From contig NZ_VFMQ01000001.1 in NCBI RefSeq assembly GCF_006715175.1, forward strand, positions 3,534,001 to 3,598,000: a DNA stretch of 64,000 bases, read 5' to 3'. Numbering within the stretch: the first letter of the stretch is position 1; each line of letters starts with the position of its first letter. This stretch comes from Curtobacterium citreum (GTDB lineage Bacteria; Actinomycetota; Actinomycetes; Actinomycetales; Microbacteriaceae). The position numbers and the translations under genes are program-made. Below the pieces are notes generated by a model that worked only from the letters and a program-made list of their open reading frames with translations, made no database searches and was not told the origin of the DNA. Shown here one piece after another: positions 9,047 to 16,702 of the stretch.

Positions 9047-9669
9047 CGGACCACCCGCTTGGGCGCACCCGGCATCGTCACGTCGGGGTCGCGCAGGTAG
9101 AGCGCGGTGTCGTCCGCGAAGGGCGCGCCGGACGCGAGCCGGTCCGCGGCGAGCGCCCCGAGCCTCCAGGCCGGGATGGTCGCGACCGTCACGCGGTCCC
9201 AGCCCACCGCGTCCGGACGGGAGGCACGGATCGCCTCGTCCAGGTCCGCGGGCTTCGCGAGTCCCGGACCCGCGACCCGCGTGCCGGTCTGGTCGTAGGC
9301 GCTCCAGTAGACCTCGCGGCGTCGCGCGTCCGTGAGGACGACGAACGGGACGTCGGCCGCCTGGTCGGTGGCCACGGCGTCGTGGCTGACGAGGGGGAGG
9401 ACGGGGACGCCGCGTGCCGCGGCGAAGGTACGGGCGGCGGCGATGCCGACCCGGAGGCCGGTGAAGGGGCCGGGCCCCGTGCCGGCGACGACGCCGGTCA
9501 CGTCGGCGCCGGTGATGCCCGCCTCAGCGAGGACCTCGGCCAGGAACGGGCCGACCACCTCGGCGTGCCGACGGGAGTCGTCGGTGCTGCGCTCGGCGAC
9601 CGCGCGCCCGGTGGCGGGGTCGACGACGGCGACGGAGGTACCGGCGGACGTGTCGATGGCGAGGAGCAC
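9043..9669 (-). CDS. tsaB: tRNA threonylcarbamoyladenosine biosynthesis protein TsaB
   Basis: A 208-residue inactive paralogue of TsaD that forms the TsaB-TsaD heterodimer core of t6A synthesis. VLLAIDTSAGTSVAVVD at the start, HAEVVGPFLAEVL, and GPGPFTGLRVGIAAARTFA are characteristic. The GTG at 9669 begins exactly at the conserved VLLAIDTS segment; the ribosome-binding site is weak. A 15-base match to the dispersed palindrome half-site (GGACGGGAGGCACGG, near 9217) lies inside this coding region. A secreted hydrolase gene on the other strand separates it from tsaE. Confidence 0.94.
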   Translation of the reverse strand: MLLAIDTSAGTSVAVVDPATGRAVAERSTDDSRRHAEVVGPFLAEVLAEAGITGADVTGVVAGTGPGPFTGLRVGIAAARTFAAARGVPVLPLVSHDAVATDQAADVPFVVLTDARRREVYWSAYDQTGTRVAGPGLAKPADLDEAIRASRPDAVGWDRVTVATIPAWRLGALAADRLASGAPFADDTALYLRDPDVTMPGAPKRVVR

Positions 9670-9754
9670 CCGTCCATCGTATGCGTCCGGCGGCCGGTCA
9701 CCCGAAGTGCGGACAGCGGGCGTTCTGCCCCTGCACTGGGGCATCCCCGACCGC

Positions 9755-9782
9755 TTGCAGCCGACGTTCGGAAGCCGACAAT
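9755..9782 (+). promoter_or_regulatory. Candidate promoter of the GH16 gene
   Basis: TTGCAG (9755-9760), a 16-base spacer and GACAAT (9777-9782) lie 73 bases before the start codon. A GTGCAG...CTGCAC inverted repeat (9788-9814) directly downstream might be an operator. Both calls are by eye. Confidence 0.4.
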
Positions 9783-9855
9783 CCACGGTGCAGGCCGTTC
9801 GGGTCGGTCTGCACGGTGCGGGCCCAGGGACGGTCCGCGCCCGAGGGAGCAGCAC

Positions 9856-10605
9856 ATGCAGCGCACCACCAGGGTGTCCGTCGCGACGGTCCTCCTCACC
9901 GCGGTCCTCGTCGCCGCGCCGCTCACCACCGGGTCCGCCGCCCAGGCAGGGACACCGGCCAAGCCGACCGGGACGTTCACGCAGACGTTCCGCGAGGACT
10001 TCAGCACTCCGGCGACCGCCGACGGTCCGTTCGCGAAGCGGTACACGAACGCCTGGCAGCCCTACCCGGACGGGATGGGCGACGGCAAGTACTGGTCCGG
10101 CTCGCAGGTCAGCGCGCACGACGGGGTGCTCGACGTCACGCTGGACGGCAAGCGCGGTGCCGCCGGCACGTTCGGGACGCAGCGCGGCGCCTGGGACTAC
10201 GTCGGCGGCACCTTCACCGTGCGGGCCCGGGCGACGGGTGGCGACGGCAACGGGGCGGCGTTCATCGTCTGGCCGAAGTCGAACGTGTGGGCGGACGGCG
10301 AGATGGACTTCCCCGAGGGGAACTTCGACCAGGTGCCGTACGCGTTCCACCACTCGATGACGCCCGGCAAGGAGGCGTCGGCGGTCGCCGTCTCGACCAA
10401 GGCGTCGTGGCGCGACTGGCACACGTACTCGGTGCAGTGGATCCCGGGACGCTCGGTGACGTACTCGATGGACGGCCGGGTCCTGCAGACCGTGACCCGC
10501 GACGTGGCGACCACCCCGCACCGCTTCATGTTCCAGACCGGGAACTGGGGGAAGAAGGGGCACCTGTACATCGACTGGGTGACGATCGCCTCCTGGAAGC
10601 CCTGA
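9856..10605 (+). CDS. Secreted glycoside hydrolase family 16 enzyme
   Basis: A 249-residue secreted protein: signal peptide to about residue 31 (ends SAAQA), then one GH16 jelly-roll domain. The active-site motif GEMDFPEGN gives the E-x-D-x-x-E triad Glu149, Asp151, Glu154 (nucleophile, helper, acid/base). GH16 enzymes cleave beta-1,3 or mixed-linkage glucans, agar, carrageenan or xyloglucan; the exact substrate cannot be read here, though a plant or fungal beta-glucan would fit a plant-associated actinobacterium. There is no carbohydrate-binding module. The gene sits on the plus strand inside the otherwise minus-strand tsaE/tsaB region. Confidence 0.9.
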   Translation: MQRTTRVSVATVLLTAVLVAAPLTTGSAAQAGTPAKPTGTFTQTFREDFSTPATADGPFAKRYTNAWQPYPDGMGDGKYWSGSQVSAHDGVLDVTLDGKRGAAGTFGTQRGAWDYVGGTFTVRARATGGDGNGAAFIVWPKSNVWADGEMDFPEGNFDQVPYAFHHSMTPGKEASAVAVSTKASWRDWHTYSVQWIPGRSVTYSMDGRVLQTVTRDVATTPHRFMFQTGNWGKKGHLYIDWVTIASWKP

Positions 10606-10653
10606 GCCCGGCGGCGCTCCCGGAGGTTGCACCCCGTCGTCGCAGCGACGAGG

Positions 10654-10920
10654 ATGCTGTCCGGTGATGTTCCAGCGGACGCCGGTCCCGGAGCACCACG
10701 GGAGGGGGCGGCCGTGGTCGTGGATGCTCGAGGGGACCCGGGGCAGTGGCGTCTGAGGGGGCACACGCCGCCGGCGGAACTGGCTGCGATGGTCGAGGCC
10801 CGGCTCGGGTGGCTGCCGGTCGACGACCCGACCGACGCGGACTTCTTCTTCGATCCGCTCGACGGCTCGGTCGGCGAGGTCAGAGCGCGACGTCGGCCCA
10901 GCGCGGGCCGGTCGCGGTGA
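10654..10920 (+). CDS. Possible small hypothetical protein
   Basis: A reading frame of up to 88 residues between the GH16 gene and tsaE, with a 41-base convergent overlap with the tsaE 3' end. The middle (PPAELAAMVEARLGWLPVDD then ADFFFDPLDGSVGEV) has codon use like real genes here and reads like a folded small domain, but no family is recognised. The start is uncertain: ATG at 10654 has a weak GACGAGG upstream, and a GTG near 10712 is an alternative. Chance coding cannot be excluded. Confidence 0.35.
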   Translation: MLSGDVPADAGPGAPREGAAVVVDARGDPGQWRLRGHTPPAELAAMVEARLGWLPVDDPTDADFFFDPLDGSVGEVRARRRPSAGRSR

Positions 10921-11407
10921 CGATGACCCGACGCGGCTCGTCGGTGACGTCGTCCGGGTCGAGCGGCGCCGCCGACGCGGCGCGCTCCGGATCGACGGTG
11001 TCGCCGCCGGTCGCCCGGACGATCTCGACGTCGAGCACGTCGTCCGAGATCCCGTCGACGAACCCGCGACCCCACTCGACGACGACGATCGCGCCGTCCC
11101 AGTCGAGGTCGAGGTCGTCGAGCTCGACCGGGTCGGAGAGCCGGTAGGCGTCGACGTGCACCAGGTCCGGGCCGGCCGTCGTCGGGTGGGTCCTGGCGAG
11201 CACGAACGTCGGACTCGACACCTGCCCCCGGGCACCGAGGGCGGCACCGAGGCCGCGCGTCATCGTGGTCTTCCCGGCGCCGAGCGGCCCAGTCAGGACC
11301 AGGAGGTCCCCCGCGCGCAGGACCCCGGCGAGCCGGGCGCCGAGCGCGGACATCTCGTCGGTCGTCGACACCGTCGTGTCGAGCAGCACCCAGGGTGCGG
11401 CGGTCAC
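10880..11407 (-). CDS. tsaE: tRNA threonylcarbamoyladenosine biosynthesis ATPase TsaE
   Basis: A 175-residue P-loop ATPase that drives turnover of the TsaB-TsaD complex. Walker A is GPLGAGKTT (residues 40-48), followed by the family segments SSPTFVLARTH and HVDAYRLSDPVELDDLDLD, with VVVEWGRG as Walker B region. The GTG start overlaps the racemase stop in a GTGA junction, so it is translationally coupled to cell-wall precursor genes rather than to tsaB, the usual partner. Confidence 0.95.
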   Translation of the reverse strand: MTAAPWVLLDTTVSTTDEMSALGARLAGVLRAGDLLVLTGPLGAGKTTMTRGLGAALGARGQVSSPTFVLARTHPTTAGPDLVHVDAYRLSDPVELDDLDLDWDGAIVVVEWGRGFVDGISDDVLDVEIVRATGGDTVDPERAASAAPLDPDDVTDEPRRVIVTATGPRWADVAL

Positions 11408-12615
11408 GCGTGCGTCCCGCGCGCCTGGTGGTCACCGCGATGGTGGTCGCGGTGGTGGTGGTCGCCGCGGAGCCACGAGCCGACGCGGCCCTCGACCTCG
11501 TGGCCGACGTACTCGCGGGGCACGCGGGCGCCGATGCGGCACGTGACCTCTTCGCCGATGGAGTCGACCGCCGCCCCGAACTCCAGGACCGTCATCTCAC
11601 CGTGCTCGCCCGTCCCGAAGAGCACGACGAGGTCACCGACCCGGACATCGTCGTCGCCGACGTCGACCAGGAACTGGTCCATCGCGACCCGGCCGGCGAT
11701 CGGGTACCGGCGGCCGCCGATCGACACCTCGACGCGCCCCTGCGCCCGGCGCGGCACACCGTCCGCGTAGCCGACGGGCACGAGCGCCAGGGTCGTCTCG
11801 CTGGTCGTGCGGTACGTGTAGTCGTAGGAGACCCCGGTGTCGACCGGGACCCGCTTGGTCTTCGCGACCGACGCCGTCAGGGTCATCACGGGCTCGAGCC
11901 CGAGGTCCGCCGCGGAGACGCCGTCCGCCCCGGGCATCCCGAACAGGTTGGCACCCATCCGGACCATGTCCTTCCGGAACTCCTTGCGTTCCAGGCCGGC
12001 GAGCGACGCGGCGACGTGCTCCATCGGGATGTCGAGCCCGAGGTCCTCGGCCTGCTCGACCGCGGCGTCGAACAGCGCGACGGCGGCGCTGTCGTCGTCG
12101 TCCGAGGACTCGGCGAGGTGCGTGTAGGCGGCGACGACCTCGATGCGTCCGGCGCGCTGCGCGTCGACCGCCAGCGCGACGAGGTCGGGCCAGGTCTCCG
12201 CGGTCGCACCGTCGCGGTGCAGCCCGGTGTCGACCCCGAGGTGCACGCGCGCGGGTCGCTGGTCGACGGCGTCGACGACGCGCTGCAGCTCGGCGGCGTT
12301 CGAGACGCCGAGGTCCACCGCGGAGTCGATCGCATCGCGGAAGTCGAGTGCCGGGTCGTGCTGCCACGTGAACAGCCGGACGTCCTCGCCGACGCCGATC
12401 GCCCGCAGGCGCAGGGCAGCGGGGACCGTGAGCACACCGATCCACCGGACCCCGGCGTCCACCGCGGCGAGCGCGATCGGCTCGAGCCCGTGGCCGTACG
12501 CGTCGGCCTTCATGATCGCCATGACCTCGACCGGGTCCATCCACTCCCGGACCAGGTCGAGGTTCGACCGGTAGGCGTCGAGGTCGATCCGGGCCCGGCG
12601 CAGCGGCGCGTTCAC
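11404..12615 (-). CDS. alr: Alanine racemase (canonical copy)
   Basis: A 403-residue fold-type III PLP enzyme making D-alanine for peptidoglycan. The PLP lysine is in AIMKADAYGHG (Lys36), VHLGVDTGLHRDG forms the barrel, the catalytic tyrosine lies in GVSYDYTYR, followed by PVGYADG, the intact GRVAMDQ motif and CRIGARVPREY. A His/Arg-rich tail of about 25 residues extends beyond the usual end. It starts with GTG in a GTGA overlap with a second racemase gene upstream and ends in a GTGA overlap with tsaE. Confidence 0.93.
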   Translation of the reverse strand: MNAPLRRARIDLDAYRSNLDLVREWMDPVEVMAIMKADAYGHGLEPIALAAVDAGVRWIGVLTVPAALRLRAIGVGEDVRLFTWQHDPALDFRDAIDSAVDLGVSNAAELQRVVDAVDQRPARVHLGVDTGLHRDGATAETWPDLVALAVDAQRAGRIEVVAAYTHLAESSDDDDSAAVALFDAAVEQAEDLGLDIPMEHVAASLAGLERKEFRKDMVRMGANLFGMPGADGVSAADLGLEPVMTLTASVAKTKRVPVDTGVSYDYTYRTTSETTLALVPVGYADGVPRRAQGRVEVSIGGRRYPIAGRVAMDQFLVDVGDDDVRVGDLVVLFGTGEHGEMTVLEFGAAVDSIGEEVTCRIGARVPREYVGHEVEGRVGSWLRGDHHHRDHHRGDHQARGTHA

Positions 12616-13715
12616 GTCGTCCTCCGTTCCACGCTGCGGCCGACCCGTGCGGCCACCTCGTAGTTGATGGTGCCGATCGCGTCCGCCCACTCCTCGATCG
12701 CCGGGTCGCCGTCGGCCGGGTCGCCCCAGAGCACGACCTCGTCGCCCACCTGGACGTCCGCGTCGCCGACGTCGATGTGCATCGCGTTCATCGCGACCCG
12801 TCCGACGACCGGGAACCGCCGGTCGCCGATCCGCACCGTGACGTGTCCGCCGGACGCCCGGTCGAAGCCGTCGGCGTACCCGAGTCCGATCACCGCCAGG
12901 CGGGTGTCGTGCTCGGCACGCCAGGTGTAGCCGTAGCTGACGCCCTCGCCCGCACGCACCGGCACCGTGCGGAGCACCGAGGCCGTCACGCGCATCGCGG
13001 GCCGGAGCCCGAGGTCGGCGGACGAGCGGTCGGCGAAGGGGCTCAGCCCGTACAGCGCGAGCCCGACCCGTGCGGCGTCCCGTCGGGTCTCCGGCACCGC
13101 GATGCTCGCCGCGCTCGCGGCGAGGTGCACGACCTCCGGCACGACGCCGTTCGCGGCGAGACCGTCGAGCGCCCGCTGGAACGCGGCGTCCTGGTCGAGG
13201 TCGTCCGCGCGGGACGCGTTCGACAGGTGCGACATGAGGCCCTCGACCCGGGTCCGGCCACCGCCGCGGGCGATCCGACCGGCCGTCGCGAACAGCTCGG
13301 CCCACTCGGACTCCACCGCGCCGTTGCGGCTCAGGCCGGTGTCGACACAGAGGTGCACGACCGGGACCTCGGCGTCGGCGGCCGCGGCGAGCTGGTCGAC
13401 GCTCGACACCGCGGGCGTGACGTCGTACCGGGCGGCGCGGCGGAAGTCCTCGTCCGGGGCGTGCAGCCACGCGAGGATCCGGACTCCCTCGTCGATGCCG
13501 GCCTGCCGGAGCGCGATGCCCTCGTCGAGGTCGGCGACGCCGAGCCACTCCGCGCCGGCGTCCACGAAGGCCCGGGCGGCGTCGACGGCGCCGTGGCCGT
13601 AACCGTTCGCCTTGACGACCGCGATGACGCCGGACGGGGCCACCCGTTCGGCGACCGTCGCGTAGTTGGCGATCAGTGCCTCCCGGTCGACCGTGATGCC
13701 GGTGAACGCATTCAT
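12612..13715 (-). CDS. Alanine racemase paralogue (divergent copy)
   Basis: A 367-residue racemase-fold protein, clearly a paralogue of the next gene rather than a copy. It keeps the PLP lysine (VVKANGYGHG, Lys35), HLCVDTGLSRNG, the tyrosine motif GVSYGYTW and GLGYADG. The substrate-site motif GRVAMD reads GRVAMN here, and the C-terminal Cys/Arg pattern is replaced by ARVGRSVERR. It may have another amino-acid specificity or be a second alanine racemase. The ATG start overlaps a 25-codon duplicate of its own 5' end; the stop overlaps the canonical alr. Confidence 0.85.
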   Translation of the reverse strand: MNAFTGITVDREALIANYATVAERVAPSGVIAVVKANGYGHGAVDAARAFVDAGAEWLGVADLDEGIALRQAGIDEGVRILAWLHAPDEDFRRAARYDVTPAVSSVDQLAAAADAEVPVVHLCVDTGLSRNGAVESEWAELFATAGRIARGGGRTRVEGLMSHLSNASRADDLDQDAAFQRALDGLAANGVVPEVVHLAASAASIAVPETRRDAARVGLALYGLSPFADRSSADLGLRPAMRVTASVLRTVPVRAGEGVSYGYTWRAEHDTRLAVIGLGYADGFDRASGGHVTVRIGDRRFPVVGRVAMNAMHIDVGDADVQVGDEVVLWGDPADGDPAIEEWADAIGTINYEVAARVGRSVERRTT

Positions 13716-13784
13716 GCGGCGGCTCCCACAGCGATCAGCGACAGCGCCGCCACCCGGCGGTCGACCGTGATGCCGGTGAACGCA
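13684..13784. repeat. 27-bp direct repeat from duplication of the racemase 5' end
   Basis: The 27 bases at 13684-13710 recur exactly at 13758-13784, a displacement of 74 bp. Both copies encode AFTGITVDR on the minus strand. The first lies inside the divergent racemase gene and the second just after acpS. Confidence 0.92.
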
Positions 13785-13789
13785 CTCAC
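13712..13789 (-). other. 25-codon minicistron left by partial racemase duplication
   Basis: A minus-strand frame that begins with GTG in a GTGA overlap with the acpS stop, encodes SAFTGITVDRR and a short Ala-rich tail, and ends in TGA overlapping the ATG of the divergent racemase. Its first ten codons duplicate the real racemase N-terminus. The likely history is an internal tandem duplication that displaced the original coupled start. It would now act as a coupling minicistron for ribosomes moving from acpS to the racemase; a functional peptide is not expected. Confidence 0.65.
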
Positions 13790-14166
13790 ACCCTGTCCCC
13801 TGCCCCTTCGATGACCACGAACGCCGTGGCGATCCCACCATCGTGCGACAGCGACAGGTGCACGCTCGACACCCCGCGCCGGTCGGCGACGTCCTGCGCC
13901 CCGCTCCGGAGCGTCAGCGACGGGTTCCGCTGGTCGTCGGAGACGACCTCGAGGTCCTGCCAGCTGAGCCCGGCGCTCGACCCGAAGGCCTTGATGAGCG
14001 CCTCCTTCGCGGCGAACCGGGCCGCGAGCGACGCACTCGGCCGCGGTTCGCCGTCGCGCAGGAGCTCCGACGGGGTGAACAGGCGCGTGCGCAACGCCGG
14101 GGTCCGGTCGAGCACCCGCTCGAACCGGTCCAGGTCGACGACGTCCACCCCGATGCCGATGATCAT
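13786..14166 (-). CDS. acpS: Holo-[acyl-carrier-protein] synthase
   Basis: A 126-residue phosphopantetheinyl transferase that moves 4'-phosphopantetheine from CoA to the serine of acyl carrier protein. MIIGIGVDVVDLDRFE carries the magnesium-binding Asp8, and ARFAAKEALIKAFG holds the catalytic glutamate (Glu55) and lysine. Length is normal for bacterial AcpS. The ATG lies 7 bases after the glmS stop, so glmS-acpS-racemases-tsaE form one run on the minus strand. Confidence 0.96.
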   Translation of the reverse strand: MIIGIGVDVVDLDRFERVLDRTPALRTRLFTPSELLRDGEPRPSASLAARFAAKEALIKAFGSSAGLSWQDLEVVSDDQRNPSLTLRSGAQDVADRRGVSSVHLSLSHDGGIATAFVVIEGAGDRV

Positions 14167-14173
14167 CGTGCGA

Positions 14174-16021
14174 CTACTCGACGGTGACCGACTTCGCGAG
14201 GTTGCGCGGCTGGTCGACGTCGAGGCCCTTGGCCGCGGCGAGCTCCATGCCGAACATGTGCAGCGGCGCGACCGCGAGGAGCGGCTCGAACAGCGGCGTC
14301 GCGAGCGGGATCCGCAGGACCTCGTCCGCGAAGGGGAGCACGGCGGCGTCGCCTTCCTCGGCGATCGCGATCACCCGGGCGCCGCGGGCGCGGATCTCCT
14401 GGATGTTCGAGACGACCTTCGGGTGCAGGGACCGCTGGTCACGGGGGGACGGCACGATGACGAAGACGATCTGACCGGGCTCGATCAGGGCGATCGGACC
14501 GTGCTTGAGCTCGCCGGCGGCGAAGCCCTCGGCGTGGATGTACGCGAGCTCCTTGAGCTTCAGCGCCCCCTCGAGCGCGATCGGGTAGCCGACGTGCCGA
14601 CCGAGGAACAGCACGCTGCGGGTGTCCGCCATCCACTTCGCCAGCTCGCTGACCCCGGCAGCGTCGTCGATGGTCTGCTGCAGCTTCGGCGCGAGCCCTT
14701 CGAGCTCGGCGACCTGCTCCGCGATCTGCTCGGCGGTCAGCGTCCCGCGCAGGGTCGCCAGGTGCAGCCCGAGCAGGTAGAGCGCGACGCCCTGGGCGAT
14801 GAACGCCTTCGTCGAGGCCACCGCGACCTCGGGCCCGGCGTGCGTGTAGATCACCGCGTCGGACTCGCGCGGGATGGTGGCGCCCTGGGTGTTGCAGATC
14901 GACAGGACCTGCGCGCCCTGCTCCCGCGCGTACTTCACGGCCATGAGCGTGTCCATGGTCTCGCCGGACTGGCTGATCGAGACGACGAGGGTGCGCTCGT
15001 CGAGGACCGGGTCGCGGTACCGGAACTCGTGGGCGAGCTCGACCTCGACCGGGACGCGGGCCCACTGCTCGATGGCGTACTTGCCGAGGATGCCGGCGTA
15101 GGCGGCGGTGCCGCAGGCAATGACGATGACGCGGTCGACGGTGGCCAGGCGGTCCGCGATCGGGTCGAGGTCGGTGAGCGTCACCGCGCCGTCGTGCACG
15201 CGGCCGAGGATCGTCTTCGCGACGGCCTCGGGCTCCTCGCTGATCTCCTTCGCCATGAAGGACGACCAGCCGCCCTTGTCGGCGGCCGAGGCGTCCCAGC
15301 TGACCTCGAACTCCTCCGGGTTGGCCGGGGTGCCGTCGAAGTGCACGACCTCGACGCCCTCCGGACGGATCGTGGCGATCTCGTCCTGGCCGATCGCGAG
15401 GGCACGCTGCGTGTAGGCGACGAACGCTGCGACGTCCGAGCCCATGAAGTTCTCACCGTCGCCGAGCCCGACCACGAGCGGCGAGTTCCGGCGGGCACCG
15501 ACGACGACGCCGGGCTGGTCGGCGTGCACGACGAGGAGCGTGAACGCGCCCTCGAGCCGCTGCACGACCTGCTGCATGGCGGAGGTCAGGTCACCGGTCT
15601 CGCGGTACGCCCGGCCGACCAGGTGCGCAGCGACCTCGGTGTCGGTCTCGCTCGTGAACGTGACGCCCTCGGCCAGGAGCTCGTCCTTCAGCGGGGCGAA
15701 GTTCTCGATGATGCCGTTGTGGATGAGCGCGAGCTTGCCGCCGTCCGCCAGGTGCGGGTGCGCGTTGCCGTCGGTCGGGCCGCCGTGCGTCGCCCAGCGG
15801 GTGTGCCCGATGCCGGTGCCGCCGTCCGCGATCGGGTGCTCGGCGAGCTCGTCGACGAGGGCCTGGAGCTTGCCGGCCTTCTTCGCGGAGGCCAGGTCGT
15901 GCGACCCGTCGACGACCGCGATCCCGGCCGAGTCGTAGCCGCGGTACTCGAGACGACGGAGGCCGCCGAGGAGGACCTCCTGGCTGCTCTTGGTGCCGAC
16001 GTAGCCCACGATTCCACACAT
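14174..16021 (-). CDS. glmS: Glutamine-fructose-6-phosphate aminotransferase (isomerising)
   Basis: Makes glucosamine-6-phosphate from fructose-6-phosphate and glutamine, the entry step to UDP-GlcNAc and peptidoglycan. The 615-residue protein starts MCGIVGYVGTK with the nucleophilic Cys2 of the glutaminase domain (residues 1-230), then two SIS sugar-binding domains (SQSGETMDTLMA; FLGRHVGYPIALEGALKLKE), ending DQPRNLAKSVTVE with the conserved lysine. The start is fixed by Cys2; AGGA precedes it. No glmS ribozyme-like leader is seen in the 70-base gap. glmM lies 1.8 kb away on the same strand. Confidence 0.97.
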   Translation of the reverse strand: MCGIVGYVGTKSSQEVLLGGLRRLEYRGYDSAGIAVVDGSHDLASAKKAGKLQALVDELAEHPIADGGTGIGHTRWATHGGPTDGNAHPHLADGGKLALIHNGIIENFAPLKDELLAEGVTFTSETDTEVAAHLVGRAYRETGDLTSAMQQVVQRLEGAFTLLVVHADQPGVVVGARRNSPLVVGLGDGENFMGSDVAAFVAYTQRALAIGQDEIATIRPEGVEVVHFDGTPANPEEFEVSWDASAADKGGWSSFMAKEISEEPEAVAKTILGRVHDGAVTLTDLDPIADRLATVDRVIVIACGTAAYAGILGKYAIEQWARVPVEVELAHEFRYRDPVLDERTLVVSISQSGETMDTLMAVKYAREQGAQVLSICNTQGATIPRESDAVIYTHAGPEVAVASTKAFIAQGVALYLLGLHLATLRGTLTAEQIAEQVAELEGLAPKLQQTIDDAAGVSELAKWMADTRSVLFLGRHVGYPIALEGALKLKELAYIHAEGFAAGELKHGPIALIEPGQIVFVIVPSPRDQRSLHPKVVSNIQEIRARGARVIAIAEEGDAAVLPFADEVLRIPLATPLFEPLLAVAPLHMFGMELAAAKGLDVDQPRNLAKSVTVE

Positions 16022-16091
16022 GCGATCGATCCTACGGTCTGCCTGGGGAGCAACCCTGCACGCTCGCAGGACTGGGGATACCGTTTGGACC

Positions 16092-16577
16092 ATGGGACGT
16101 TTCGACGACATCGCGATCACGACGCTGCACGGTGAGCAGACCACGTTCGGGCAGTTCGCGGACAAGGCCGTGCTCGTGGTCAACGTCGCGTCCCGCTGCG
16201 GGCTCGCGCCGCAGTACGAGCAGCTCGAGGCCCTGCAGCAGCAGTACGGGCCGCGCGGCTTCACGGTGCTCGGCTTCCCGAGCAACCAGTTCCTGCAGGA
16301 GCTCGGCTCGTCCGAGGCGATCGACGAGTACTGCTCCACGACCTGGGGTGTCACGTTCCCGATGTCCGAGAAGGTCAAGGTGAACGGCAAGGGCGCGCAC
16401 CCGCTCTACCAGGCGCTCAAGGAGACGCCCGACGCGTCCGGCAAGGCCGGCCGGGTCAGCTGGAACTTCGAGAAGTTCCTGGTCGCGCCGGACGGCACGG
16501 TCACCCGGTTCCGTCCCACGACGAAGCCGGACGCCCCCGAGGTCGTCGCCGCCATCGAGGCGGCCCTGCCCGCCTGA
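16092..16577 (+). CDS. Glutathione-peroxidase-family thiol peroxidase
   Basis: A 161-residue peroxidase of the GPx fold that reduces hydroperoxides, probably with thioredoxin or mycothiol as donor in an actinobacterium. The peroxidatic cysteine is in NVASRCGLAP (Cys36), with Gln66 in GFPSNQF and Trp124 in WNFEKFL completing the tetrad region. A resolving cysteine is available at EYCSTTWGVTFP (Cys81). The family's second cysteine in FPCNQF is serine here. It is divergent from glmS and precedes coaA after a palindromic terminator. Confidence 0.93.
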   Translation: MGRFDDIAITTLHGEQTTFGQFADKAVLVVNVASRCGLAPQYEQLEALQQQYGPRGFTVLGFPSNQFLQELGSSEAIDEYCSTTWGVTFPMSEKVKVNGKGAHPLYQALKETPDASGKAGRVSWNFEKFLVAPDGTVTRFRPTTKPDAPEVVAAIEAALPA

Positions 16578-16631
16578 CGGGCTCGGTCCGCCCGACCGGC
16601 GCGCGTCCGCCGGACGCGCACCGCCACACCG

Positions 16632-16687
16632 GACGGGAGGCACGGATCACGTGGGCCGGTCGGCTGACGTGATCCGCGCCTCCCGTC
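16632..16687 (+). terminator. GGACGGGAGGCAC-type palindrome after the peroxidase gene
   Basis: Arms of 21 bases (16632-16652 and 16667-16687) with one mismatch and a 14-base loop. It is one of several intergenic palindromes in the window built on the same half-site. It probably ends the peroxidase transcript, and it stops 15 bases before coaA. Confidence 0.8.
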
Positions 16688-16702
16688 GGTACGCTCGTGC
16701 CC

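Noticed and set aside
9217..9231. DNA uptake signal role for GGACGGGAGGCACGG
   Set aside because: Only a few copies were found by eye and uptake signals of this kind are not known in actinobacteria; treated as part of the palindrome family.
16022..16091. glmS ribozyme upstream of glmS
   Set aside because: The gap is only 70 bases and shows no ribozyme-like architecture; glmS ribozymes are a Firmicutes feature.
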